The notes: a model not told the origin generated them from the sequence alone. DNA of 24,632 nucleotides from Rhodanobacter sp. UBA5168 (GCA_002413455.1 DHXA01000031.1:1-24632), one strand, 5' to 3'; shown: positions 1 to 8,492, counted from the stretch's first letter. Made by a program: numbers and translations.

Positions 1-2256
1 TGGGTCACCGTCTATCACACCGACGACGAAGCCTTCGACATCTGGAACAAGGAAGTCGGCGTGCCGGCCGAGCGCATCGTGCGGATCGGTGACAACAAGG
101 GCGCACCGTTCACCTCCGACAATTTCTGGCAGATGGCCGACACCGGACCGTGCGGTCCATGCACCGAGATCTTCTTCGATCACGGCGCCGACATCGCCGG
201 TGGCCCGCCCGGTTCGCCGGACGAGGACGGTGACCGCTACATCGAGATATGGAATCTGGTGTTCATGCAATTCGACCGCGCGCCGGACGGCACGCTGAGT
301 CCGTTGCCAGCACCGTGCGTGGATACCGGCATGGGCCTGGAGCGCCTCGCCGCGGTGCTGCAGCACGTGCATTCCAATTACGAGATCGACCTGTTCGCGC
401 ACCTGATTCGCGTGGCGGGCGAGCTGACCGGTACGAGGGATCTGGCGAACAAGTCGCTGCGCGTGATCGCCGATCACATCCGCGCGTGTTCCTTCCTGAT
501 CGTCGACGGCGTGCTGCCGTCCAACGAAGGTCGCGGTTACGTATTGCGCCGGATCATCCGTCGCGCGTTGCGGCATGGCTGGATGCTTGGCGTGCGCGGC
601 GATTTCTTCTGGAAGATGGTGCGGCCACTGGTCGAGGAAATGGGCGTGGCATACCCGGAGCTGGCAGCGAAGCAGGCCTTCGTCGAAGACGCGCTGCGCA
701 CAGAGGAACAGCGTTTCGGCGAGACGCTGGAACACGGCATGCGCCTGTTCGACGAAGTCGCGGGCAAATCCGGCAAGATCATTCCCGGTGCCGATGCGTT
801 CCGTCTGTACGACACCTACGGTTTTCCGGTTGATCTCACCGCCGACATCGCGCGCGAGCGCGGACTGGAAGTCGACATGGCCGGTTTCGAGCGGTCGATG
901 AATGAACAGCGCGAGCGCGCCCGCGCCGCCGGTCGCTTCGAGGCCAAGGGCCAGATGCCGGCCGAGCTGGCCAGTCAATTGAAGCCCACGGTGTTCCTCG
1001 GCTATGAGGCACTGCAGGGTCGGGGCAGCAAGCTGCTGGGCATCGTGCGCGGCGGCAAGCAGGTCGATCAGCTGGGTGATGGCGAGGAAGGTCTGCTGAT
1101 CCTCGACCGCACGCCGTTCTACGCCGAATCGGGCGGACAGGTCGGCGATACCGGTGAACTGCTCAATCCGGCCGGTCGCTTTGAAGTCGGCGATACGCTG
1201 AAGATGGGCGGCGTGTTCTTCGGTCATGCCGGCCGCTGGCAGGGCGGGCAACCGCTGCGTACCGGTGACATCGTCGAGGCCAGTGTGGACGCCTCGCGAC
1301 GGCAGGCGATCGTGCTGAACCATTCGGCCACCCATTTGCTGCATGCGGCCTTGCGCAAGGTGCTGGGCGATCACGTCACGCAGAAGGGTTCGCTGGTCGC
1401 ACCTGAGCGCCTGCGCTTCGATTTCTCGCATTTCAGGCCGATGAGCCACGACGAGCTTGGGCGAGTCGAGACCATGGTGAACGCCGAGGTTCGCCGCAAT
1501 GCAGCGGCCGAAATACGCAACATGGCCTACGACGACGCGATCGAGTTCGGCGCGATGGCGTTGTTCGGCGAAAAGTATGGCGACGAAGTGCGCGTGCTGA
1601 AGATGGGCGAATTCTCCACCGAGCTGTGTGGTGGCACCCATGTCGATCGCACCGGCGACATCGGCCTGTTCAAGATCGTTGGCGAGGCGGGTGTTGCTTC
1701 CGGCGTGCGGCGTATCGAAGCGGTGACCGGCGATGGCGCGCTGGCGTATGTGGCCGACGAGGAGCGCCGCTTGGGCGAGCTGTCGCAACTGCTTTCCAGC
1801 AGCGGCGACGATGCGGTGGAGAAGTTGCGGCAGCTGTTCGATCGTCAGAAAAAACTCGAGCGCGAACTCGATTCGCTGCGCAGCAAGGCGGCTGGTTCCG
1901 CCACCGCCGATCTGGCGGATGCCGCCATCGATGTCGGCTACATCAAGGTGGTTGCCGCGCGGCTGGAAGGGCTCGATGCCAAGTCGCTGCGCGACAGTGT
2001 CGATCAGCTCAAGCAACAACTCGGCGACTGCGTGATCCTGCTGGCTGGAGCAGTCGATGGGCGCGTCTCGCTGATCGCCGGCGTGCACGGCAAGGCGCTG
2101 GGTCGGGTCAAGGCCGGCAGCGTGGTGGCGCACGTCGCCGCGCTGATCGACGGCAAGGGGGGCGGTCGTCCGGACATGGCCCAGGGCGGTGGAACGGATA
2201 CTGCGAATCTGCCGGCCATTCTGGCCGCATTGCCGGACTGGGTCGCGGCTCAGTAG
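1..2256 (+). CDS. alaS: Alanyl-tRNA synthetase, 3' part (start lies upstream of the window)
   Basis: Charges tRNA-Ala with alanine and hydrolyses mischarged Ser/Gly-tRNA-Ala in the cytoplasm. The frame is open from base 1, ahead of the first internal GTG at 61, so roughly the first 110 residues of a protein of about 870 are missing. Visible in order: the end of the catalytic core (GPCGPC near 150-165, [12 protein letters not shown] near 544-580); the editing-domain zinc/active-site motif HSATH at 1321-1335; the second zinc motif CGGTH at 1627-1641; and the C-terminal DHHA1-like segment ending in the glycine-rich [12 protein letters not shown] near 2158-2193. Stop TAG at 2254-2256. It is followed by csrA, as in many gammaproteobacteria where recA-recX-alaS-csrA is conserved. 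The visible part shows no lesion. Confidence 0.97.
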   Translation, partial: WVTVYHTDDEAFDIWNKEVGVPAERIVRIGDNKGAPFTSDNFWQMADTGPCGPCTEIFFDHGADIAGGPPGSPDEDGDRYIEIWNLVFMQFDRAPDGTLSPLPAPCVDTGMGLERLAAVLQHVHSNYEIDLFAHLIRVAGELTGTRDLANKSLRVIADHIRACSFLIVDGVLPSNEGRGYVLRRIIRRALRHGWMLGVRGDFFWKMVRPLVEEMGVAYPELAAKQAFVEDALRTEEQRFGETLEHGMRLFDEVAGKSGKIIPGADAFRLYDTYGFPVDLTADIARERGLEVDMAGFERSMNEQRERARAAGRFEAKGQMPAELASQLKPTVFLGYEALQGRGSKLLGIVRGGKQVDQLGDGEEGLLILDRTPFYAESGGQVGDTGELLNPAGRFEVGDTLKMGGVFFGHAGRWQGGQPLRTGDIVEASVDASRRQAIVLNHSATHLLHAALRKVLGDHVTQKGSLVAPERLRFDFSHFRPMSHDELGRVETMVNAEVRRNAAAEIRNMAYDDAIEFGAMALFGEKYGDEVRVLKMGEFSTELCGGTHVDRTGDIGLFKIVGEAGVASGVRRIEAVTGDGALAYVADEERRLGELSQLLSSSGDDAVEKLRQLFDRQKKLERELDSLRSKAAGSATADLADAAIDVGYIKVVAARLEGLDAKSLRDSVDQLKQQLGDCVILLAGAVDGRVSLIAGVHGKALGRVKAGSVVAHVAALIDGKGGGRPDMAQGGGTDTANLPAILAALPDWVAAQ

Positions 2257-2304
2257 TCGGTCCAGATGCAACCTGAATGTGCCATTTGTCACGATCCAAG
2301 CGCA

Positions 2305-2334
2305 TTGCACAGGTGAATCAGGCTCAGTTACTAT
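2305..2334 (+). promoter_or_regulatory. Possible sigma70 promoter for csrA
   Basis: TTGCAC at 2305-2310 and TACTAT at 2329-2334 are separated by 18 bp. Each hexamer is only a partial match to consensus (3/6 and 4/6), so this is a guess. It would place the start near 2341 and give csrA a leader of about 185 nt. Confidence 0.25.
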
Positions 2335-2378
2335 CGAACAGGTGTCGGCGCGATCGGTAACGATAGTGTCGCCAGTCA

Positions 2379-2517
2379 GGACGCTCAGGAGTGTTTTGGC
2401 TGTGAGCCGGGAAGGCGGTAGGGCCTTCGACGGATCAATCGTCGAACTGTGGTTGATGGACGCTCAGGGGTGAGGCACCGTCATCGCAGGCCTGTGACCA
2501 ACAGCATTTATGGAGAG
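2379..2517 (+). promoter_or_regulatory. GGA-rich csrA leader, candidate CsrA autoregulatory sites
   Basis: The region upstream of csrA holds GGA triplets at 2379, 2388, 2410, 2432, 2458 and 2512, the last inside the Shine-Dalgarno sequence GGAGAG (2512-2517). A 15-bp direct repeat, GGACGCTCAGG(A/G)GTG, occurs at 2379-2393 and 2458-2472 with one mismatch. A 7-bp stem, TTCGACG (2426-2432) with CGTCGAA (2440-2446), presents ACGGATC at its loop edge, the kind of hairpin-borne GGA that CsrA family proteins bind. CsrA is known to repress its own translation in E. coli; that these sites do so here is inference. Confidence 0.45.
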
Positions 2518-2525
2518 TAGCAATC

Positions 2526-2729
2526 ATGTTGATTCTGACCCGCAGGGTCGGTGAAACCCTGATGATCGGCGACGAGGTGACCGTTACCGTTCTTGGCGTG
2601 AAGGGCAACCAGGTACGTATCGGCATCAACGCACCCAAGACCGTCGCGGTCCATCGCGAAGAAATCTATCAGCGCATCAAGGGCGAACACGAAGCAGGCG
2701 TCGTACCTGACGAGTCCGCCGAGCACTGA
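2526..2729 (+). CDS. csrA: Carbon storage regulator CsrA/RsmA
   Basis: Small dimeric RNA-binding protein that binds GGA motifs in mRNA leaders and controls translation and stability of transcripts for carbon metabolism, motility, biofilm and, in plant-associated relatives, virulence. The 67-residue product has the full family pattern: [16 protein letters not shown] at the N-terminus with the RNA-contacting Arg of LTRR, the V(T/R)IGI(N/D)AP strand near residues 40-47, and VHREEIY near 51-57. The acidic C-terminal tail (PDESAEH) is typical of xanthomonad RsmA. ATG at 2526 is preceded by GGAGAG with 8-nt spacing. It lies between alaS and tRNA-Ser, its usual neighbours. Confidence 0.97.
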   Translation: MLILTRRVGETLMIGDEVTVTVLGVKGNQVRIGINAPKTVAVHREEIYQRIKGEHEAGVVPDESAEH

Positions 2730-2743
2730 GGTTGAATTAAGCC

Positions 2744-2772
2744 TTTACCTCCACCGCGCCGGTGGGTATTCT
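2744..2772 (+). promoter_or_regulatory. Probable promoter of tRNA-Ser
   Basis: TTTACC (2744-2749) and TATTCT (2767-2772) are spaced by 17 bp, each 4/6 to the sigma70 consensus. The start would be near 2779, about 25 nt before the mature tRNA. The sequence after the -10 is GC-rich (GCCGGCTCCGC), like the discriminators of growth-rate-controlled stable RNA promoters. A short hairpin CCACCG-CGC-CGGTGG (2751-2765) lies in the spacer and could also end csrA transcription weakly. Confidence 0.4.
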
Positions 2773-2804
2773 TGCCGGCTCCGCAGCAATGCGGAAAAAT
2801 CCCC

Positions 2805-2897
2805 GGAGAGATGCCCGAGCGGCCGAAGGGGCTCCCCTGCTAAGGGAGTATAGGGTCAAAAGCCTTATCGAGGGTTCGAATCCCTCTCTCTCCGCCA
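2805..2897 (+). tRNA. tRNA-Ser, anticodon GCU
   Basis: A complete class II tRNA. Acceptor stem GGAGAGA (2805-2811) pairs with TCTCTCC (2887-2893), followed by discriminator G and an encoded CCA (2895-2897). Anticodon stem CTCCC/GGGAG (2832-2836, 2844-2848) closes the loop CTGCTAA with anticodon GCT at 2839-2841, reading AGC/AGU serine codons. A long variable arm typical of tRNA-Ser occupies about 2849-2869. T arm GAGGG-TTCGAAT-CCCTC runs 2870-2886. Confidence 0.97.
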
Positions 2898-2950
2898 GAT
2901 ACGCAAAGCGCCCCGAAAGGGGCGTTTTGCGTATCTGGCGGAGAGAGAGG
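2883..2950. repeat. 32-bp inverted repeat whose left arm is the 3' end of tRNA-Ser
   Basis: Left arm 2883-2914 and right arm 2919-2950 are reverse complements with one mismatch (a G-U pair in RNA), around the loop GAAA. The left arm starts inside the T arm of tRNA-Ser and includes the whole 3' acceptor strand and CCA. The right arm is therefore an antisense copy of the tRNA 3' end plus the terminator stem. Confidence 0.9.
2901..2928 (+). terminator. Rho-independent terminator of tRNA-Ser
   Basis: GCGCCCC-GAAA-GGGGCG followed by TTTT forms a compact GC-rich hairpin starting a few bases after the tRNA CCA. It is the apex of the longer 32-bp inverted repeat. The A-rich left flank also allows some termination of minus-strand transcripts arriving from lpxH. 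Confidence 0.75.
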
Positions 2951-3253
2951 TGGTGGACGAACCAACCGTTCGACAAATTCGTCTGGAACGAATTTGGACA
3001 GCCGCAGGCTGGCCCCGGAGCGCGCAGCGCGGAGGGGTTCGGCCCATGGATGGGCCGAACAATCCCTCGCGGACTTCACGCTATCGGCCAGTCCATCGAA
3101 GCGGCGTTTGCGTATCCGGCGGAGAGAGGTGCGATACGCAGGGCTTCGACTTCGCGCCTTCGGCGCTACGCTCAGCCCGAACGGCTTTTGAAGTGACGCT
3201 TCTGAAAAGATGGCTTCGACGCTCTGATGGCGACCAGTCAAAGGCACCATGTT
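2951..3253. repeat. Gene-free mosaic of palindromic intergenic repeats
   Basis: No convincing gene lies between tRNA-Ser and the lpxH stop. Palindromes fill it: CAAATTCGT/ACGAATTTG (2974-2996); GTTCGGCCCAT/ATGGGCCGAAC (3037-3060), with outer GAGGG/CCCTC arms; and GGGCT...AGCCC enclosing GCGCC-TTC-GGCGC (3141-3178). The last unit continues into CGAACGG and resembles dispersed intergenic repeats I associate with many GC-rich genomes. A second, slightly shorter copy of the antisense tRNA-Ser end (compare 2926-2951) lies at 3107-3130. The region also carries the 3' untranslated end of the minus-strand lpxH transcript. Confidence 0.6.
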
Positions 3254-3982
3254 TCAGCTGGTCGCCAGCCCACGCAATTCGACGCCATCGTCATCCACCC
3301 GCAACACCGACCCCTGCTCATACCAATCCCCCAGCACGATCCGCTCGGCCGCTTTCCCCTCCAGCCCGACCGCATGCACCGCTGGCCGATGCGTGTGCCC
3401 ATGAATCAAACGCGTCACCCCGGCCTTGCGCATGGCCTCAGCCACCGCATCGCCATTCACGTCCATGATGCTTTCCATCGTGCTGCCGGTATGCGCCTTG
3501 CTGTCCTCGCGTGCCTTTGCTGCAAACGCGCGGCGCGCTTCCAACGGCATCGACAGGATCTGCTTTTGCCATTCGGGGTTGCGTACCTGCTGGCGCACGG
3601 CCTGGTAGGCGGTGTCGTCGGTGCACAGCACATCGCCGTGCATCAGCAGGGTGGCCCGGCCGTGGATGTCGTGAACGGCGCCGTCCTCCAGCAAGGTCAT
3701 GCCGGCACGCCGGGCAAACGCCTCGCCGAGCAGGAAGTCGCGATTGCCAACCATGAAATATACCGGCACGCCGGCATCGTGCACGGCGCGGATGGCGGTG
3801 GCTATGCGCTGCGGCAGCTCGGCGTCGTCGTCGTCGCCGATCCATGCCTCGACCAGATCGCCGAGGATGTACAGCGCATCGGCGCGGCGCACTTCGTCAC
3901 TGGCCAGATAGCTTTCGAAAAGTGCGGTGATCTGCGGTCGGCTTGGATCCAGATGCAGGTCGGAGATGAACAGCGCGGCCAT
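3254..3982 (-). CDS. lpxH: UDP-2,3-diacylglucosamine diphosphatase LpxH
   Basis: Peripheral membrane calcineurin-like phosphoesterase that cleaves UDP-2,3-diacylglucosamine to lipid X and UMP, the fourth step of lipid A synthesis. Metal-ligand motifs are all present: DLHL at the N-terminus, GDLVEAWIGDDDD, GNRDFLLG, MHGD and HGHTHRP. ATG at 3982 was chosen because it gives the MAALFISDLHL start conserved in the family (242 residues); a TTG four codons upstream overlaps the stop of the cyclophilin gene. It sits 8 nt after that gene, so the two are probably one transcript, as ppiB-lpxH are neighbours in E. coli. Confidence 0.95.
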   Translation of the reverse strand: MAALFISDLHLDPSRPQITALFESYLASDEVRRADALYILGDLVEAWIGDDDDAELPQRIATAIRAVHDAGVPVYFMVGNRDFLLGEAFARRAGMTLLEDGAVHDIHGRATLLMHGDVLCTDDTAYQAVRQQVRNPEWQKQILSMPLEARRAFAAKAREDSKAHTGSTMESIMDVNGDAVAEAMRKAGVTRLIHGHTHRPAVHAVGLEGKAAERIVLGDWYEQGSVLRVDDDGVELRGLATS

Positions 3983-3990
3983 CGTACCGA

Positions 3991-4698
3991 TCAACCTTTG
4001 CCGGCAGATTTCTTTGCGGCCTTCCTGGCCGCGGGCGTGGTTGCCGTGGACGCGGCGGGCGTCGGCGCGCTCGCGGCTGGTGCGGGGCTCTCCTCATCAC
4101 CGACGACCTTGGCGCTTTCGATCAGTACCAGCGGATTGGGTACGTCACCGGCAAACGGACCGAGCGCGCGGGTGGGCAGCGCGGCGATCTTGTCGACCAC
4201 CTCCATACCCCTCGTTATCTTGCCGAACACGGTGTAACCCCAGGTCAGACCGCTCTGGTTGCCGGCGTAATCCAGCCGGCGATTGTCGACCAGGTTGAAG
4301 AAGAATTGTGCAGTACCGGAATTCGGATCGGCGCCGCGGGCTACGGCCAAGGTGCCGCGCAGATTGGACAGGCCGTTGTCCGCTTCGCTCGCCACCGCCG
4401 GGCGTGTGCGTTTGGGTTGCAGGTCGCGCGTATACAGGCCGCCCTGCACCAGGTAGCCGGGGATGGCCCGATGCAGCAAGGTGCCATCGTAAAAGCCGTC
4501 GCGCACGTACTGCAGGAAGTTGGCCACGCTCTTTGGCGCCTTGTCCGGGTACAGCTCCAGCGTGATGTCGCCTTGCGAGGTATGCAGCAGCACTTGCGGC
4601 GAGGCGGTGGTGGCCGGTGCCGGCTGGGCGGTTTGTGCCATCAGTGACAGCGGCAGGATCAGGATCAATGTGGCGAGCAGGGATTTCAACATGGGCAT
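3991..4698 (-). CDS. ppiA: Periplasmic cyclophilin-type peptidyl-prolyl isomerase
   Basis: Catalyses cis-trans isomerisation of Xaa-Pro bonds in the periplasm. The N-terminus (MPMLKSLLATLILILPLSLMA) is a Sec signal peptide with likely cleavage after LMA. The cyclophilin fold follows, from about residue 34 to 190, with LHRAIPGYLVQGG (catalytic Arg and Gln kept, usual FHRVIPGF altered), GTAQFFFN and the late VFGKI strand. About 45 C-terminal residues are an Ala/Pro/Thr tail ending in a lysine cluster (ARKAAKKSAGKG), which is not part of the fold. ATG at 4698 is used; a TTG just upstream and an ATG at 4692 are alternatives. A -10-like TATCAT lies at 4722-4727. The ppiA name (rather than ppiB) rests on the signal peptide. 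Confidence 0.9.
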   Translation of the reverse strand: MPMLKSLLATLILILPLSLMAQTAQPAPATTASPQVLLHTSQGDITLELYPDKAPKSVANFLQYVRDGFYDGTLLHRAIPGYLVQGGLYTRDLQPKRTRPAVASEADNGLSNLRGTLAVARGADPNSGTAQFFFNLVDNRRLDYAGNQSGLTWGYTVFGKITRGMEVVDKIAALPTRALGPFAGDVPNPLVLIESAKVVGDEESPAPAASAPTPAASTATTPAARKAAKKSAGKG

Positions 4699-4765
4699 CA
4701 AGGCTGGCTGGGCGTGCGGCCATGATACGCGGCCGTGACGGAACGGGTTTGCCGTGTTGGCACGA

Positions 4766-6283
4766 TCAATTGCTGCAGATATCCAGCTTCACGCCCAGCT
4801 CCGCCATCGGAGCCTGTTCCTGCTGCAGGTCAGCTTCGGTGAGCGGGTGCTGTTCGAACCACGCCAGCGGCAGGGTCAGGCGCAACGATTTGCTGCTGGC
4901 GGCCAGGCGCATCTGCGGTAGCGACTCGGCCCGACGGGCGCGCCTGAACAACACGGACAGACGCAGCAGTGCGGTGGTATAGCGGGCGAGCTGGCGATAA
5001 CGCTGGGGCAGCGCAGCTAGCATCGACTTGTCCGGCTTGCGCCGATGCATTTCGACAACGGCCGCCAGCAGTTGCTGCTCCTGCCGCGAGAAGCCGGCCA
5101 GGTCGGCGTGGCGCAGGATGTAGGCACCGTGGTGGTGATGCTGGCTGTGCGCGATGGCGAGACCTATCTCGTGCACGCGAGAGGCCCATGAGAGCCACTC
5201 GCGTGCGTCGGCATCGAGCTTCCAGGCGCGCGCGACCTGGTCGAACAGCATCAGTGCGGTCGACTCGACCCGGCGCGCCTGGGCGCGATCCACGCCGTAG
5301 CGGGTGGCCAGCGCGTCGATGCTGGCGGTGCGCGGATCGCTGCCGCCGGCGCGACCAAGCAGATCCCATAGCAGGCCCTCGCGCATCGAGCTTTCGCAGA
5401 CGCGCAACCGCTCGATACCGAGTGCGGCGAATGTCGCCTCCATGATCACCACGCCGCCAGCGAATACCGGCGCGCGATCCTCGACCAGGCCGGGCAGCTT
5501 CAGCGTGCCGACCTGGCCCTGCTCGATCAGTACTTCGCGCAGCGAGGCGAGCGACGCCGGTGTGATGCCGTCGTCGGAAAACTTCATCGCCTGCACCACC
5601 GATCCGATCGACTTGGCAGTGCCGGAGGAACCGTAGGCATCCTGCCAGCCCGATTCCCGGTAGTCCTCGGCAAACTGCTGCAGCAGCACACCGATTTCGC
5701 TGTGCGCGCGTTGCCAGCGCTTGCGGGTGAGCTTGCCGCCGGGAAAGAAACGCAAGGTCGAGGCGATGCAGCCGGCCTGCACGCTTTCGGTGTGCAGCGG
5801 CGCCAGGCCGCGTCCAATGATGAATTCGGTACTGCCGCCGCCGATGTCGATCACCAGCCGCGGCTCGCGCGAGGCGGGCAGGTCGTGCGCCGCGCCGAGG
5901 AAGATCAGGCGGCCCTCCTCGCGGCCGGATACGACCTCGATCGGATGACCGAGCGCCGCTTCGGCAGCGGTCAGAAAGGCCTGCGGCGAGGCCAGCCGGC
6001 GTACCGTATTGGTGGCCACCGCGCGGACCCGGATGGAGGGCAGGCCCGCGATGCGCTGGCCGAACTGGGCCAGGCAATTCATCGCGCGGGCTCGCCGCTC
6101 GGCGTCCAGCGTGCCGTCGGCGCGCAAGCCGGCAGCCATGCGCACGGTGTCGCGCAGCCGGTCGATCACGCGCGGTTCGCCATGTTCCATGCGCGCGACC
6201 ACCATGTGGAAGCTGTTCGAGCCCATGTCCACGGCAGCGATGAGTTCGCCATCGCGAATCGGTGTCTGTTCGGCTGGGCTCAC
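4766..6283 (-). CDS. ppx: Exopolyphosphatase / guanosine pentaphosphatase family protein Ppx
   Basis: Releases terminal phosphate from long-chain polyphosphate; related enzymes also hydrolyse pppGpp. It has the ASKHA phosphate motifs DMGSNSFHMVVAR near the N-terminus and VIDIGGGSTEFIIG near residue 140, followed by an all-helical HD-like C-terminal half (VHEIGLAIAHSQHHHHGAYIL). GTG at 6283 is preferred (505 residues, GAGAA seven bases ahead). ATG at 6322 would add 13 residues, and longer versions run into ppk. It lies 67 nt after ppk and opposes that enzyme, so the pair sets the cell's polyphosphate level. Confidence 0.93.
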   Translation of the reverse strand: MSPAEQTPIRDGELIAAVDMGSNSFHMVVARMEHGEPRVIDRLRDTVRMAAGLRADGTLDAERRARAMNCLAQFGQRIAGLPSIRVRAVATNTVRRLASPQAFLTAAEAALGHPIEVVSGREEGRLIFLGAAHDLPASREPRLVIDIGGGSTEFIIGRGLAPLHTESVQAGCIASTLRFFPGGKLTRKRWQRAHSEIGVLLQQFAEDYRESGWQDAYGSSGTAKSIGSVVQAMKFSDDGITPASLASLREVLIEQGQVGTLKLPGLVEDRAPVFAGGVVIMEATFAALGIERLRVCESSMREGLLWDLLGRAGGSDPRTASIDALATRYGVDRAQARRVESTALMLFDQVARAWKLDADAREWLSWASRVHEIGLAIAHSQHHHHGAYILRHADLAGFSRQEQQLLAAVVEMHRRKPDKSMLAALPQRYRQLARYTTALLRLSVLFRRARRAESLPQMRLAASSKSLRLTLPLAWFEQHPLTEADLQQEQAPMAELGVKLDICSN

Positions 6284-6350
6284 GCCAGGGTTCTCGCGAC
6301 GGTGAAGCGCGGATTCTCGCATGCGCGCGAGCGGTCCGGGCGAAGCCGGC

Positions 6351-8444
6351 TCACCGGCAGAACCTGTCGAGCAAGCCTTGCTGCGCGCTGTACGGTGGAT
6401 TCTCGCCGGGCTCGGCGTGAACGTAGCGGCCATCGCTGCCGAGCAGCCACGCCTGGGTATTGTCGGCCAGCCCATTGGCCAGGGTTTCCTCGAACACACG
6501 CGCGGCCAGTTCGGGGTCGAGGATCGGGAAGGCCACCTCGATCCGCCGCATCAGATTGCGCTCCATCCAGTCCGCGCTGGCGCAATACAGTTCGGCCTCG
6601 CCGTCGTTGGCGAACCAGTAGACGCGGCTGTGCTCGAGAAAGCGCCCGATGATCGAACGCACGCGAATGCGCTCGGAAATGCCGGGCAGGCCGGGGCGCA
6701 GGGTGCAGGCGCCGCGAATGATCAGGTCGATCTCCACGCCGGCCTGCGAGGCGCGATACAGCGCTTCGATCACGTGCGCCTCGTTCAGCGCGTTGAGTTT
6801 GGCGACGATGCGGGCGGGGCGTCCGGCGCATGCATGCGCGGTCTCGCGCTCGATCCGGGCCAACACGCTGGGATACAGCGTAAACGGCGAATGCAGCAGT
6901 CGCTTCAACTCGATCATCGGGCCGAGACCGGACAGCTGCTGGAACACCTTGTGCAGATCCTCGCCGATCTCGGGGTTAGCCGTCATCAGGCCGATGTCGG
7001 TATACATCCGACTGTTGGCCTGATGGTAATTGCCGGTGGACAGGTGCACGTAGCGGCGCAGCGTGTCGCCCTCGCGCCGTACGATCAGCATCATCTTGGC
7101 GTGGGTCTTGTAGCCGACCACGCCGTAGACCACCTGCACGCCGGCCTCCTGCAACCGCGTGGCCAGGCGGATGTTGGCCTCCTCGTCGAAGCGCGCGCGC
7201 AACTCGATCACCACGGTGACGTCCTTGCCGTTGCGCGCAGCCTCCACCAGCAGGTCGACCAGCGGGGTGTCCTCGCCGGCGCGGTAAAGCGTCTGCTTGA
7301 TTGCCAGCACCTGCGGATCGGCGGTGGCCTGACGCAACAGGTCGATCACTGCGGCGAAGCTCTGATACGGGTGGTGCAGCAGCACATCGCGCTGGCCGAT
7401 CAGGTCGAACTTGTTGCGCGCACTTTCGAGCGCCGGTGGCAGCTGCGAATTGAAGCGCGGGAATTTCAGCTCCGGCCGATCCAGCCAGTCGTAGATCAGC
7501 CCCGCGCGGATGATGTTGACCGGGCCATCGCAACGATACACGTCAGTTTCTTCGAGCTGGAAATTCTCGATCAGCATCGCGGTGATCGCCTTCGGACAAT
7601 CGTTGGCGATCTCCAATCGCACCGGACGCGCGTAGCCGCGGCCGATCAGTTCCTCGCTGAGCGCGAGCGCGAGGTTTTCCACCTCGGCTTCCTCGACGAT
7701 CAACTCGCTGTTGCGGGTGACCCGGAACTGGTACGAACCGACTACCTTGAGGCCGGGAAACATCCGATCGACGAATGCCTGCAGCAGTTCGGCCAGGAAC
7801 ACGAAATGTTCGCCCGGACCACTGACTTCGGCCGGCACGCGGATGATCCGCGGCAGCGAACGCGGCGCGCGTACCAGGGCCATGTGGCCTTCGTGGCCGA
7901 ACGCATCGCGGCCCTTCAGCACCACCGCGATGTTCAGCGTCTTGTTGAGGATGCGCGGAAACGGATGCGCCGGATCCAGCCCCAGCGGCGACAGCACCGG
8001 CAGTACTTCATGCTCGAAGTAGCCCTGCAGCCAGCGTCGCTGGCGCGGACTCCAGTGCTTGCGGGTGAGGATGTGGATCTGTTCGACATCCAGCTGCGGG
8101 CTGATCTGCTCCTGCCAGGCGGCGTACTGCTCGGCGACCAGTTCCAGCACGCGGCTGCGGATCCGCGCCAGCAATTCGCCGGACGGGATGCCGTCCGGGC
8201 CCGGCGCTGCCGAACCGTAGGCATGATGATGCTTGAGCATCGCCACCCGCACCTCGAAGAATTCATCGAGGTTGTTGGCGACGATGCTGAGATAACGCAA
8301 CCGTTCCAGCAGCGGCACGGCGGCGTCGCGAGCCATTGCGAGCACGCGGAAATTGAATTCCAGCGCGGCCAGTTCGCGGCTGAGGTAGAGGCCGGGAGCA
8401 GTCAGGTCGGGTTCGCTGGGCAGGGCAGGCGATGGATGGTGCAT
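6351..8444 (-). CDS. ppk: Polyphosphate kinase 1
   Basis: Membrane-associated, autophosphorylating kinase that polymerises the gamma-phosphate of ATP into polyphosphate. The 697-residue length fits PPK1 (688 in E. coli). The N-terminal domain begins YLSRELAALEFNFRVL and continues SIVANNLDEFFEVRV. The catalytic region carries the phosphorylated histidine in YVHLSTGNYH (His467), followed by SRMYTDIGL and later IVRREGD and LIIRGACTLRPGLPG signatures. ATG at 8444 is the natural start and lies 48 nt after the phoR stop. Its place downstream of phoBR suggests polyphosphate synthesis is tied to phosphate signalling. Confidence 0.97.
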   Translation of the reverse strand: MHHPSPALPSEPDLTAPGLYLSRELAALEFNFRVLAMARDAAVPLLERLRYLSIVANNLDEFFEVRVAMLKHHHAYGSAAPGPDGIPSGELLARIRSRVLELVAEQYAAWQEQISPQLDVEQIHILTRKHWSPRQRRWLQGYFEHEVLPVLSPLGLDPAHPFPRILNKTLNIAVVLKGRDAFGHEGHMALVRAPRSLPRIIRVPAEVSGPGEHFVFLAELLQAFVDRMFPGLKVVGSYQFRVTRNSELIVEEAEVENLALALSEELIGRGYARPVRLEIANDCPKAITAMLIENFQLEETDVYRCDGPVNIIRAGLIYDWLDRPELKFPRFNSQLPPALESARNKFDLIGQRDVLLHHPYQSFAAVIDLLRQATADPQVLAIKQTLYRAGEDTPLVDLLVEAARNGKDVTVVIELRARFDEEANIRLATRLQEAGVQVVYGVVGYKTHAKMMLIVRREGDTLRRYVHLSTGNYHQANSRMYTDIGLMTANPEIGEDLHKVFQQLSGLGPMIELKRLLHSPFTLYPSVLARIERETAHACAGRPARIVAKLNALNEAHVIEALYRASQAGVEIDLIIRGACTLRPGLPGISERIRVRSIIGRFLEHSRVYWFANDGEAELYCASADWMERNLMRRIEVAFPILDPELAARVFEETLANGLADNTQAWLLGSDGRYVHAEPGENPPYSAQQGLLDRFCR

Positions 8445-8492
8445 GCTTCATTCTGGCCCATGGCGCGGGCCAAGGAAACGCCGGCGCCGGCC

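Noticed and set aside
2737..3250. Minus-strand frames across the tRNA with strings such as AEREGFEPS, GERGIRTLD and RRERDSNPR
   Set aside because: These are the well-known false proteins produced by translating the antisense of a tRNA-Ser and its flanks; the DNA there is explained by the tRNA and repeats.
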